Below are positions 6,725 to 14,138 of a stretch of DNA of 64,000 nt, one piece after another (position 1 is the first letter of the stretch; each line of letters opens with the position of its first letter). The stretch is from Streptomyces acidicola (GTDB lineage: Bacteria > Actinomycetota > Actinomycetes > Streptomycetales > Streptomycetaceae): the NCBI RefSeq assembly GCF_009377235.1, contig NZ_VMNX01000001.1, positions 62,001 to 126,000 on the forward strand, given 5' to 3'. Position numbers and translations under genes: made by a program. The notes beneath the pieces are model-generated. The model had not been told where the DNA came from. It did no database searches and saw nothing but the letters and a program-made list of their open reading frames with translations.

Positions 6725-7843
6725 GTGCCGTCCCTCTCGTCCCTCGCGGACAACTTCAACGACGGAGTGATCGGCCCCAACTGGGGCAACAGCTACGGCG
6801 GCGTCACCGAGACTGGTGGCAAGGCCCGCGTCCCCTGCGGCACTGGGTTCGCCGGCTACCAGACCGCGTACTCGTGGACCCTGGCCGGGGCCTCGTTCTT
6901 CGTGAAGGTCGTCACTGTGCCCACCGCCGGGGCAGCGACCGAGTGCTACTGCGGCGTCCTCGTCAACTCCGGTATCGACGGAACAAGGATCGGGTTCACT
7001 ATCAACGCCGTCGCCAACCTGTTGCGCTGCAAAAACGACACGGGCTACTTCGATCCCGACGTTGTTGAGATCCCCTACGACCCGGTCGCGCACGCCTTCC
7101 TCCGCCTCCGCGAAGACGGCACGAACGTCTACTGGGACACCAGCCCCGACGGATCGACGTGGACCAACCGCCGCACCCTGGCAAGCCCCGCCTGGATCGC
7201 CACCACCATCGACGCGTGCGCCCTCGACATGTCCGCCCACCGAGACGCCGGCACCGTCGACAACGCCGAGTACGACTTCTTCAACACCTTGTCGGACGGC
7301 GCCGTCTACAACGCGTCCGCGACACTCACCGGCGAATCCGTACTCACCGCAGCTGTCTCCTACACCGCCGTCGCCGCCGCCGAACTCACCGCTGACGGCA
7401 GCCTCACCGCCGCCCCCACGCTCGTCGCGGAAGCCTCCGCCGCCCTCACCGGGCAGAGCGAGCTCGTCGCCGACGCTTCCGGCTCTGGCGAATTCCCCGA
7501 GGGGGTGGTCGGGTTGGCGGCCGGCGAGCACGACCTGCACCTGGAGCAGGGCGCCACGTTCTACCAGACGTACACGTGCGGTGTCGGCGACAGCCCCATG
7601 CTGTGGGATGGCTGGTCGGCCCGAGCTCAGATCCGCTCGCAGGCCGCAGAGAGCGCCGATCTGCTGCTCGACCTCACGCCGTACCTGACCATCGCAGGCA
7701 ACAAGATCACCCTCCAGGTTCCGGCGTCCGTCACCGAGAACCTCACCCGCAACGGGCGGTGGGACCTGGAGATGGTCAAAGGCGCCTGGGTCGTCCGACT
7801 CCTCAACGGCGCGGCCATCGTCAGCCCGGAGGTGACGAGGTGA
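6725..7843 (+). CDS. Minor tail protein with LamG-like and baseplate-type domains
   Basis: A 372-residue protein with GTG start and GGGGAGG ribosome binding site. Residues 8-180 begin DNFNDGVIGPNWG and look like a concanavalin/LamG-type jelly roll as in many phage adhesins. An Ala/Thr/Ser-rich linker of repeated A-x-L-T segments follows (about 190-255). The last 110 residues (DLHLEQGATF, then ARAQIRS, LDLTPYLT and ending SPEVTR) match a domain common in phage minor tail proteins. Its stop overlaps the next gene. Probably part of the fibre or baseplate. Confidence 0.75.
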   Translation: MPSLSSLADNFNDGVIGPNWGNSYGGVTETGGKARVPCGTGFAGYQTAYSWTLAGASFFVKVVTVPTAGAATECYCGVLVNSGIDGTRIGFTINAVANLLRCKNDTGYFDPDVVEIPYDPVAHAFLRLREDGTNVYWDTSPDGSTWTNRRTLASPAWIATTIDACALDMSAHRDAGTVDNAEYDFFNTLSDGAVYNASATLTGESVLTAAVSYTAVAAAELTADGSLTAAPTLVAEASAALTGQSELVADASGSGEFPEGVVGLAAGEHDLHLEQGATFYQTYTCGVGDSPMLWDGWSARAQIRSQAAESADLLLDLTPYLTIAGNKITLQVPASVTENLTRNGRWDLEMVKGAWVVRLLNGAAIVSPEVTR

Positions 7844-8529
7844 GAGTCCAGATCGACGGCGGACCGTCCGAGACCCTCGTCATCGACGCAGCGGTCGGCC
7901 CCGTCTCCTCCGTCAACGGGCGCACCGGCGACGTCACCATCGACGCAGCCGACATCAACGCCGACCCCGCCGGCTCCGCCGAAGCGGCCCAAGCCGCAGC
8001 CACGAGCGCGGCAGCCGCCTACACGGACACAGAGATCGCCGAGCATTCGGCGGCCACCGACCCCCACGGCGACCGCGCCTACGCCGACGGCACCTTCCTG
8101 CCCCTCGGCGGCGGCACCCTCACCGGACCCGTATCCGGGCCGGGCACATTCGCGGTGGCCGCCGACGGAGGCGTCACCGCGCCGAGCCTCACCCTCCCCG
8201 CCGCGGCAACCACGGTCAGCAAGAGCCTCGTCATCACCGCGCCGACCGGCGCCGTCTCCTACACCGTGTGGCGCGCCCCCAAAGCCTGCACGATCGTCGC
8301 CGTCCGCGGATACCGGGTCGGCGGCACCGGCACCACCATCAACGCCGTCAAGAACGCCGCCGACCTCCTCGCCACCGACCTGTCACTGTCCACAGCCGCC
8401 ACGTGGATGTCCGGGCCCGGCGTGCAGAATGCATCGTTCGCCGCTGGCGACAGTCTCGCCGTCGCCATCCGCTCCGTCGCCGGGTCCCCGACGGCCGTCA
8501 CGATCCAGGTGGATCTGCAGGGGGCGTGA
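7840..8529 (+). CDS. Tail fibre protein
   Basis: A 229-residue protein with GTG start in a GTGA overlap. Residues about 23-40 (VSSVNGRTGDVTIDAADI) are the well-known fibre motif placed before the shaft, followed by an Ala-rich helical segment and ATDPHGDRAYAD and LPLGGGTLTGPV, also typical of tail fibres. The C-terminal 100 residues are beta-rich and may be the tip. It overlaps its neighbours on both sides, so the fibre genes are one translational unit. Confidence 0.8.
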   Translation: MRVQIDGGPSETLVIDAAVGPVSSVNGRTGDVTIDAADINADPAGSAEAAQAAATSAAAAYTDTEIAEHSAATDPHGDRAYADGTFLPLGGGTLTGPVSGPGTFAVAADGGVTAPSLTLPAAATTVSKSLVITAPTGAVSYTVWRAPKACTIVAVRGYRVGGTGTTINAVKNAADLLATDLSLSTAATWMSGPGVQNASFAAGDSLAVAIRSVAGSPTAVTIQVDLQGA

Positions 8530-10073
8530 TGGCTGTCCTCACGGTCGACGAAGGGTTGATGCCCTACCAGCCTGTCCCCGCCGCGCTCACCACGCAGACC
8601 CTGACCAGTCCGGACCGCCTGCAGGTCTCCGACGCCTCCGGCGTTCTCGCCACGCTCACCGTCGGCGCGAAGACCGTGACCGTGCGCGGGCCGACCCGCA
8701 CGTTCACCGAGAACAAGCGGCCGTTCACCGACACCTTCACGCGAACCGTCACGAGCACCTTCGGCACCAGCCCCGGCGGCGGCACGTGGTCCAACAGCGG
8801 CAGCGACAGCCTGTACACGGTGAACGGCAGCGTCGGTCAGATCAGCTGCGACGTCGCCAACACATCCCGGCACACCACCATCGTCGACAACCTCACCGAC
8901 GTCGACGTCACCGCCAAAGTCACGATCACGACGGTCCCCGCTGGCGCCACCGCATCCATCGCCCTGTCGTTCGGGTACACCGACACCAGCAACAGCAACC
9001 GGGCGAGGCTCCTGGTCCTCACTACCGGCGTAGTCCAACTCGCTTTGGAGAAGGAAGTCGCCAGTACCGTCACAACGTTGGGCGCGGCCACCCAAGTCGG
9101 TACCGGGTTCACGGCCGGCCAGTGGTGGAGGATCCGCGCCCAGCGCACCGGCAGCACCATCCGCTGCCGCGCCTGGCTCGACGGCACCAGCGAACCCGGA
9201 ACCTGGCTGCACTCCGTCACCGAACCAGCGAACCCTTCGGGCCGCGTCGGATTCCGGGCGCTCGCCTCCACCGGCTCGACCGGTCTCCCGCGGCTCGTCC
9301 AAGTCGACGACCTTCAGGTCATCTCCGGCAGCTGGCCGACCATCCCCACCGTCACCCACAACACGTGGGTGCGTGTCCTCGGCTCGCCGTTCAACGGCAC
9401 CTGGACGCCGGCGCTCGCCAACCAGATCCGCGCCTGGGCCGTCGACACCACGCCCGACGTGCTCGCCTACGCGATGATGTACGTCACCGGGGCGCCCACC
9501 GTCACCAGCCCCGCCCTCTCCGGCGCCCAGATCGCAGGCCAAGCCAACTATGGGCCCCTCGCCGCCGACGGCTCACTGGTCGAAGGCGCCGACTTCCACG
9601 ACTACATGAACCGCAACTGGACCTTCCCCAACGGCGAAACACAGACCGCAGGCGCCGGAGAAGCCGGATGCCTCGACTGCTCCGGATTCGTCCGCATGAT
9701 CTACGGCTTCCACATGGGCATCCCCATGGTCCGGCTCGCGAACATCAACGGCACCAACCTGCCGCGCATGACCAAAGACATCGGGCCGTATGGACCCGGT
9801 GTGATCATCGCCCAGGCCACCGGCACCGCCCCGCCGCTCGACAGTATTCAGATCGGGGACGTGCCGCACTTCGACGCCGACACCAGCGACGCCGTCGCCG
9901 GGCAACTCGACCACAACGGCATCTACCTCGGCACGGACAGTCTCGGCGTCCCACGGTTCATCAACTCGCGCAAAACGCCGAACGGCCCCACGCTCGGCGA
10001 CCTCGGCGGGGCATCCACGCTCACCGGCGGCGGCACCTACGCCACCAGCCTCCGCCTCATCAGACGGTTCTGA
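8529..10073 (+). CDS. Tail protein with C-terminal NlpC/P60 peptidase domain
   Basis: A 514-residue protein whose ATG overlaps the previous stop (TGATG). The middle (about 60-270) is another LamG/concanavalin-like module (TDTFTRTVTSTFG start). The C-terminal part carries the NlpC/P60 catalytic signature CLDCSGFVRMIYG with Cys about residue 384 and a later QLDHNGIYLG with His about 462. NlpC/P60 enzymes cut peptide bonds in peptidoglycan, so this virion protein probably digests the cell wall locally during infection. The tape measure protein carries a second such domain. Confidence 0.8.
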   Translation: MAVLTVDEGLMPYQPVPAALTTQTLTSPDRLQVSDASGVLATLTVGAKTVTVRGPTRTFTENKRPFTDTFTRTVTSTFGTSPGGGTWSNSGSDSLYTVNGSVGQISCDVANTSRHTTIVDNLTDVDVTAKVTITTVPAGATASIALSFGYTDTSNSNRARLLVLTTGVVQLALEKEVASTVTTLGAATQVGTGFTAGQWWRIRAQRTGSTIRCRAWLDGTSEPGTWLHSVTEPANPSGRVGFRALASTGSTGLPRLVQVDDLQVISGSWPTIPTVTHNTWVRVLGSPFNGTWTPALANQIRAWAVDTTPDVLAYAMMYVTGAPTVTSPALSGAQIAGQANYGPLAADGSLVEGADFHDYMNRNWTFPNGETQTAGAGEAGCLDCSGFVRMIYGFHMGIPMVRLANINGTNLPRMTKDIGPYGPGVIIAQATGTAPPLDSIQIGDVPHFDADTSDAVAGQLDHNGIYLGTDSLGVPRFINSRKTPNGPTLGDLGGASTLTGGGTYATSLRLIRRF

Positions 10074-10087
10074 CGAAGGAGAGCGCC

Positions 10088-10627
10088 ATGCCCACCAGCG
10101 ACGCCGAGGGCAAGGATTGGTCCCTCGAACGGTTCCGCTACCACCTGCCCAACACCGTGACCGACATCGGGCCCGGCGAAGGCACCTACGCCAAGCTGTT
10201 CCGGCCCGTACATGAAGGCGTGTGGTGGACGGCCGTCGAGATCCACAAGCCGTACATCACCAAGTACAAGCTCAAGTCCACGAAGACACGGCGTATGTAC
10301 GACGAGATCCACGTCGAGGACGCCCGTGAGAGCGAGGACCATCTCTTCCACCGCGACCTCGTCATCGCCGGCGACGTACTGGAGCACATGCCGCGCGAGG
10401 ACGCCGCGCAACTGCTGGAACGCATCGTGGCCGCCGGAGCCTGGAACATCCTCGTGTCCGTGCCGATCGTCGATTCAGTGCAGGGCGAGATCGACGGCAA
10501 CCCGCACGAAGCCCACCTCCACCAGTGGGATGCCAACGACATGGACGCCGTCGTTGGCGGGCTTAGCGGGTGCGTTGATACGTTCCGCGGCGGCACGCTC
10601 GGCTGCTGGTGGTGGACACGGACGTGA
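10088..10627 (+). CDS. SAM-dependent methyltransferase (class I)
   Basis: A 179-residue protein with ATG start and AAGGAGA upstream. TDIGPGEGTY (residues 25-34) is the glycine-rich SAM-binding motif I, and DLVIAGDVLEHM is the motif after strand 4, as in class I methyltransferases acting on small molecules, sugars or proteins. There is no DPPY or SPPY DNA amino-methyltransferase motif. Placed directly after the tail-fibre genes and in the same genome as a capsid-adjacent glycosyltransferase, it could methylate virion proteins or attached sugars; this is inference. Confidence 0.75.
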   Translation: MPTSDAEGKDWSLERFRYHLPNTVTDIGPGEGTYAKLFRPVHEGVWWTAVEIHKPYITKYKLKSTKTRRMYDEIHVEDARESEDHLFHRDLVIAGDVLEHMPREDAAQLLERIVAAGAWNILVSVPIVDSVQGEIDGNPHEAHLHQWDANDMDAVVGGLSGCVDTFRGGTLGCWWWTRT

Positions 10628-10637
10628 GCGGAGCCTG

Positions 10638-10835
10638 CTAGATCTCGTCCAGCCAGGACGTGTCGAGCAGTTCGATCTGGTCCTGGAACGCCTTGATCGT
10701 GACCACGTAGGCGACCTGCTCCGGCGTCGGCTGGAGCGGCACGATGAACTCCGTCTTCCACGGATGCGGCTTGCCCAGGTCTCGCATGTTGACCGGTCCA
10801 CAGTCCCCAACGAACCCACCCGGCCTGAAGTCCAT
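10638..10835 (-). CDS. Hypothetical small protein, leftward
   Basis: A 65-residue protein on the reverse strand in an otherwise rightward block. Upstream (on its strand) GGTGGAGGC gives a good ribosome binding site. The sequence is compact with several Trp and Pro and no recognised motif. It fills the 240-bp gap between the methyltransferase and the next rightward gene, which supports it being real. Confidence 0.55.
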   Translation of the reverse strand: MDFRPGGFVGDCGPVNMRDLGKPHPWKTEFIVPLQPTPEQVAYVVTIKAFQDQIELLDTSWLDEI

Positions 10836-10865
10836 GCCTCCACCTTATCCACAGGAGCCCGCGCC

Positions 10866-11471
10866 ATGGCCCGCCTGCAGATCCTCGAACTCCCCGAAGG
10901 CGCGAACGACGACCGGCCGCCCTTCATCCTCGTCGTAGACGAGTCCGTCCCGCAGCGCGTCGTGCTCGGCGGCGGCAACCCGGTCCGCGACTACTGGCAG
11001 GACATCGCCGACAAGATCGGCGCGTGTGGCGTCATCGTCAGCCCCGAGACCATCGACATCCCCGCCAACGACGTACCGCTCGACACCAACGGCAACCCGC
11101 TGTTCATGCAGGACGTGCGGGCACTCGACGGACCGCGCCTCGCCGCCGAGCGGACCGACATCGCAAGCGACATGGACCGGCTCGCCAAGCGGAAGCGCGA
11201 ACTCACCGATGCCCTCGGTATGGACCGCACCCGCGACTGGGACGACATCCGCAACGCCGCACGCGGACTCCGCAAGGAACGCGACGCGCAGGCCGAAGCC
11301 ATCGAACGCGTCCGCAACCTGCACCGGCCCGTCGAACACCAAGGCATCACCATCTGCGCCGAATGCTCAGCCTGGGACGGCCACACCACCGACAACTCGC
11401 CCTGCGGCTACGAGCACTGCCCGACCCTCCGCGCGCTCAACGGCGACACCGAACACAGCCCCGAGGAGTAG
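10866..11471 (+). CDS. Hypothetical protein with coiled coil and C-terminal zinc site
   Basis: A 201-residue protein with CAGGAGC upstream of its ATG. The N-terminal 90 residues are alpha/beta and include PPFILVVDESVP. A charged helical region (about 95-155, rich in Arg, Asp, Glu) probably forms a coiled coil. The C-terminus has TICAECSAWDG and CGYEHC, a likely four-ligand zinc site. It precedes the HNH gene near the terminase. Function unknown. Confidence 0.7.
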   Translation: MARLQILELPEGANDDRPPFILVVDESVPQRVVLGGGNPVRDYWQDIADKIGACGVIVSPETIDIPANDVPLDTNGNPLFMQDVRALDGPRLAAERTDIASDMDRLAKRKRELTDALGMDRTRDWDDIRNAARGLRKERDAQAEAIERVRNLHRPVEHQGITICAECSAWDGHTTDNSPCGYEHCPTLRALNGDTEHSPEE

Positions 11472-11473
11472 AC

Positions 11474-11767
11474 ATGGCAGGAGGGTGGGAAGGCTCGGAC
11501 CGCAAGCGCCGGCTGCCGTCCGGCTGGCCGAAGATCCGGGCCCGCATTCTCGCGCGTGATCCGATCTGCAAAATCTGCTCGGTACGGCCGAGCCGCTTCT
11601 GCGATCACATTGTGGCCAAGGCCGACCTCAACGGGGATGCGGATCTTCAGGGCGTGTGCGGCCCATGCCATGATCAAAAAAGCAGCCGTGAAGGCAACGA
11701 CGCCCAGCGCGCAAACCCGCGGCCCGGACGGACGCGCCCCCCGGAGCAGCATCCCGGAATCCTCTGA
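11474..11767 (+). CDS. HNH nuclease, packaging-associated type
   Basis: A 97-residue protein with ATG start two bases after the previous stop. Zinc knuckles CKIC (residues 32-35) and CGPC (62-65) flank the HNH core with Asp44-His45 (FCDHIVAKA). Small HNH proteins next to terminase genes are known to be needed for cos-type DNA cleavage in several phages (HK97-like), so a role in packaging with the large terminase at 14128 is likely from context. Confidence 0.8.
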   Translation: MAGGWEGSDRKRRLPSGWPKIRARILARDPICKICSVRPSRFCDHIVAKADLNGDADLQGVCGPCHDQKSSREGNDAQRANPRPGRTRPPEQHPGIL

Positions 11768-11777
11768 GGAGGTGACC

Positions 11778-11996
11778 ATGCCCGCCTACCTGATCGTCCA
11801 CCCTCGCGACCAACGCCGCGACGACGTCCTCATCGAAGACCCCGCCCTCACTCTCCGCTTCGAAGCCGGCTGGGCCATCCTCGCCGACGCGCGCGGCGAC
11901 TGCCTCGCCATACCCAGCGGGCAAGGAGCCCACATCCAGCGGGTAGACGAACAGCAGGACACCACCAACCAGGAGCCCGCGCCGCGCAAGGAGTGA
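11778..11996 (+). CDS. Hypothetical small protein
   Basis: A 72-residue protein with an excellent GAGGAGGT ribosome binding site and ATG. Mostly beta-strand prediction in the first 50 residues (YLIVHPRDQ, LTLRFEAGWAILAD) and a polar tail. No recognised family. Lies between the HNH gene and a DUF6582-like gene. Confidence 0.6.
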   Translation: MPAYLIVHPRDQRRDDVLIEDPALTLRFEAGWAILADARGDCLAIPSGQGAHIQRVDEQQDTTNQEPAPRKE

Positions 11997-12002
11997 CCTG
12001 AC

Positions 12003-12269
12003 GTGGCAGGGAAACGCGCCTCCAGCCTCAGCAAGAAGACCAACGCCCGCCGTAACACCAAAGCCGGCCGCAAAGCTATGAGCCCCTCCAGCTTCGCCCT
12101 GCCGCGGCAGAAGAAGTACAGGGTCGACGACGCCGCCCACGCCCGCAACGCGCTCGCCAGGGTGCAGCAGCACGGAACGAGCGGGGAGAAAGCGGCCGTG
12201 AAGAAGGCCGTCGCCCGCAAGTTCCCCAGTATCGGCAAGAGCCGGCGCGGCAAGAAGGGCGGCAAGTGA
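12003..12269 (+). CDS. DUF6582-like basic protein
   Basis: An 88-residue, Lys/Arg-rich protein with GTG start and AAGGAG upstream. The core FALPRQKKYRVDDAAHARNA followed by VQQHGTSGEKAAVKKAV matches the short DUF6582 pattern (F-P-x-x-KKYP-D-AxHARNALARV) that I know from phage proteins, some fused to capsid proteases. Its stop overlaps the next start. Possibly nucleic-acid-binding or virion-associated. Confidence 0.65.
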   Translation: MAGKRASSLSKKTNARRNTKAGRKAMSPSSFALPRQKKYRVDDAAHARNALARVQQHGTSGEKAAVKKAVARKFPSIGKSRRGKKGGK

Positions 12270-12526
12270 TGGCCAACCGAGCCAAGAGCAACCGGCGCAT
12301 CGTCCGCGAAGGACGCAGGTACTGGAGCGACCGCCCCACCAACGGCGGCAAAGCAGCCGGCATCGGCTACGCGCTTCGCTCCGGATCGTTCACCCGATGC
12401 GTGTCCCGCGTGCAGCGCTTCATGGGCCCGAGGGCGAAGGGGTACTGCGCCCTTCGGTTCCGGGAAGCGACTGGCGCATGGCCTGGTTCGAAGGCCAACA
12501 GGGGCGGAAAAGGCCGCAGGCGGTAG
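12269..12526 (+). CDS. Small basic protein
   Basis: An 85-residue protein with ATG overlapping the previous stop. Very basic (Arg/Lys about one quarter) with two Cys, ending GGKGRRR. A nucleic-acid-binding role is plausible from charge alone. No family recognised. Confidence 0.55.
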   Translation: MANRAKSNRRIVREGRRYWSDRPTNGGKAAGIGYALRSGSFTRCVSRVQRFMGPRAKGYCALRFREATGAWPGSKANRGGKGRRR

Positions 12527-12578
12527 GCCAACAAACCCCCGCAGAGCGGCAGTTGGACTGCGATAATGGATCAAAGGA

Positions 12579-12607
12579 CCCCGGCGAGTGCGCTAACACT
12601 CCCGGGG
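12579..12607 (+). promoter_or_regulatory. Hairpin in the leader of the HNH gene
   Basis: CCCCGG and CCGGGG form the base, and after one bulged C the inner arms GAGTG and CACTC enclose the loop CGCTAA. The structure sits 30 bases upstream of the start of the stand-alone HNH gene. I recall similar hairpins ahead of mobile HNH genes in actinobacterial phages; here it may be a terminator, a translation control or part of a mobile unit. Confidence 0.5.
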
Positions 12608-12636
12608 CGTGGCCGACCTGATGCGACAGGACCGAC

Positions 12637-13371
12637 ATGACCAAGGCTATACGCCCCGCCCTCATCAACTGCGCCCGCTGCGGAGTCGAGAAGAAGGTCG
12701 GGCGGAGTGGGCCGATACCGACCTATTGCTCAGGTGCATGCCGGGCAGCGGTCAAGTACGAACGCACCCTCGTGGATGGACGGTACGAAGCGGAGTTGGC
12801 GAGAGCTCGGAGGCGCACCGCCCAGCGGCAGCAAGAGAACGCGCGCCCCTGCCCATACTGCGGGGCGCCAATGACGAATCCCCGGCGTGTCCAATGCGGT
12901 CTTGAAGCGTGTAGGTTGCGCGCGGCCGCAGACCGTATGCGTCAACTGCAGCGCGACTACAAGGCGGAGCACGGCGTTTGGCCGCACCACCGCTATCCGG
13001 AATCTCAGCGGGCCGCCAGCCTCCGACGTCGACACAAGCACGGCCACTGGCGAAAGCAGTACCCAGAACGGGCCGCAGCCTACGACGCCCGTAGGCGTGC
13101 CCTAGTGACGCAAGCCCGAACCGACGAGACGTTCGCACCGATCGACATCCACACTCGGGACGGCTGGACCTGTCAGCTCTGCCATGAGCCCATCGACCAG
13201 AGCATCGCTTGGCCGCATCCCAAGAGCCCAAGCGTCGACCACATCATCCCTCTATCCAAAGGGGGAGCGCACGCACTGAGCAACGCTCAGAGCGCACACC
13301 TCGGATGCAACAGCAGCAAGTGCGACAGGGAGATGGTCGACGCCGTCGCGCGCATCGGTCAGGCCGGCTGA
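12637..13371 (+). CDS. HNH endonuclease, homing-type, with N-terminal zinc fingers
   Basis: A 244-residue protein with ATG start. The N-terminus has two zinc modules, CARCGVEKK with YCSGACR, and CPYCGAPM with QCGLEACR. A basic helical linker (about 95-160) leads to the HNH core: CQLCHEPI, then the active-site SVDHIIPLSKGGAHALSN and HLGCNSSK. This architecture is typical of free-standing homing endonucleases in phages, distinct from the 97-residue HNH at 11474. Its insertion next to the terminase could be mobile. Confidence 0.85.
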   Translation: MTKAIRPALINCARCGVEKKVGRSGPIPTYCSGACRAAVKYERTLVDGRYEAELARARRRTAQRQQENARPCPYCGAPMTNPRRVQCGLEACRLRAAADRMRQLQRDYKAEHGVWPHHRYPESQRAASLRRRHKHGHWRKQYPERAAAYDARRRALVTQARTDETFAPIDIHTRDGWTCQLCHEPIDQSIAWPHPKSPSVDHIIPLSKGGAHALSNAQSAHLGCNSSKCDREMVDAVARIGQAG

Positions 13372-13778
13372 CGGCAGGCCCCCATCGCTGGCACCCGTCT
13401 CGCCAGCGCCCCTACCCACGGGCGGGCAGCGGGGCAGGGCAGGCACGAGTGAGGCAGGTCGATGGTCATGGTCATCGCGTATCGCAGCTCGTCGACGTGA
13501 TCACTGATGAGCGATCAAGCGATCAGGATTCGAAGAGTGATTCGAGAGGATCGAGAACGTTGCAGATCAAGTCCCGATCAAGATCGCGGCGGCTTGAAAT
13601 CTGCATGATCCAAACCGGACTCCGGTTCAGCCGACTCGACCATGATCCACCCGGGGAGTGATCCCCGGTGGCTGATCTTTCCGGATCGGGGCCGTCTAGC
13701 TCCCCAGAATCTGCGTGCGCCTGAGCTGTGTTTTTTCGGCCCCTGGTGGGCTCTGTCCGAGGCCCCAGGAGGGTCGTC
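13372..13778. other. Noncoding stretch with 12 GATC sites (candidate packaging site)
   Basis: No convincing gene lies in these 407 bases. Between 13499 and 13687 there are twelve GATC tetramers, where fewer than one is expected by chance, plus tandem GCGATCA units at 13511 and 13519, two GATTCG units at 13527 and 13539, the palindrome AACCGGACTCCGGTT (13613-13627) and a 7-bp hairpin CCGGGGA/TCCCCGG (13651-13668). It is directly upstream of the small terminase and downstream of two HNH genes, so a terminase recognition (cos or pac) site is a reasonable inference. Confidence 0.55.
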
Positions 13779-14138
13779 ATGTCATACAAGATCGAACCCC
13801 CTGAGGGTCTCGGAGCTAAGGCCCTGGTGGTCTGGTCGGAGATCTCGGGGAACTATGAGCTGCGTATCGACGAGCTGCGCGTCCTTGAGGATGCCTGCCG
13901 GGAGATCGATCTGATCGAGCGGCTTGAGGCTGCGCTGGTGGACGCCGATCTGATGGTCACTGGCAGCATGGGGCAGCCCGTTGCCTCGCCGCTCGTGCAG
14001 GAGCTGCGGCAGCACCGCGGTGTCCTGGCTCGGCTGCTGGGCTGGTTGAAGCTGCCGGATGAGGAGGAGCCGGCCAAGGGGACTGCGTCGGCGTCGGCGC
14101 GGCAGGCGGCTATGGCGCGTTGGGGCCGTGGCGCGTAG
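13779..14138 (+). CDS. Terminase small subunit
   Basis: A 119-residue protein with ATG 13779 chosen for its AGGAGGG ribosome binding site. Helical throughout, with the segment MVTGSMGQPVASPLVQELRQ followed by LARLLGWLKLP, the pattern of phage small terminases (P27-like) where a G-S-x-GQxVxxP linker precedes the oligomerisation helix. The tail ARQAAMARWGRG is also familiar from actinophage small terminases. It binds the packaging site and guides the large subunit, whose gene overlaps its 3' end. Confidence 0.75.
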   Translation: MSYKIEPPEGLGAKALVVWSEISGNYELRIDELRVLEDACREIDLIERLEAALVDADLMVTGSMGQPVASPLVQELRQHRGVLARLLGWLKLPDEEEPAKGTASASARQAAMARWGRGA

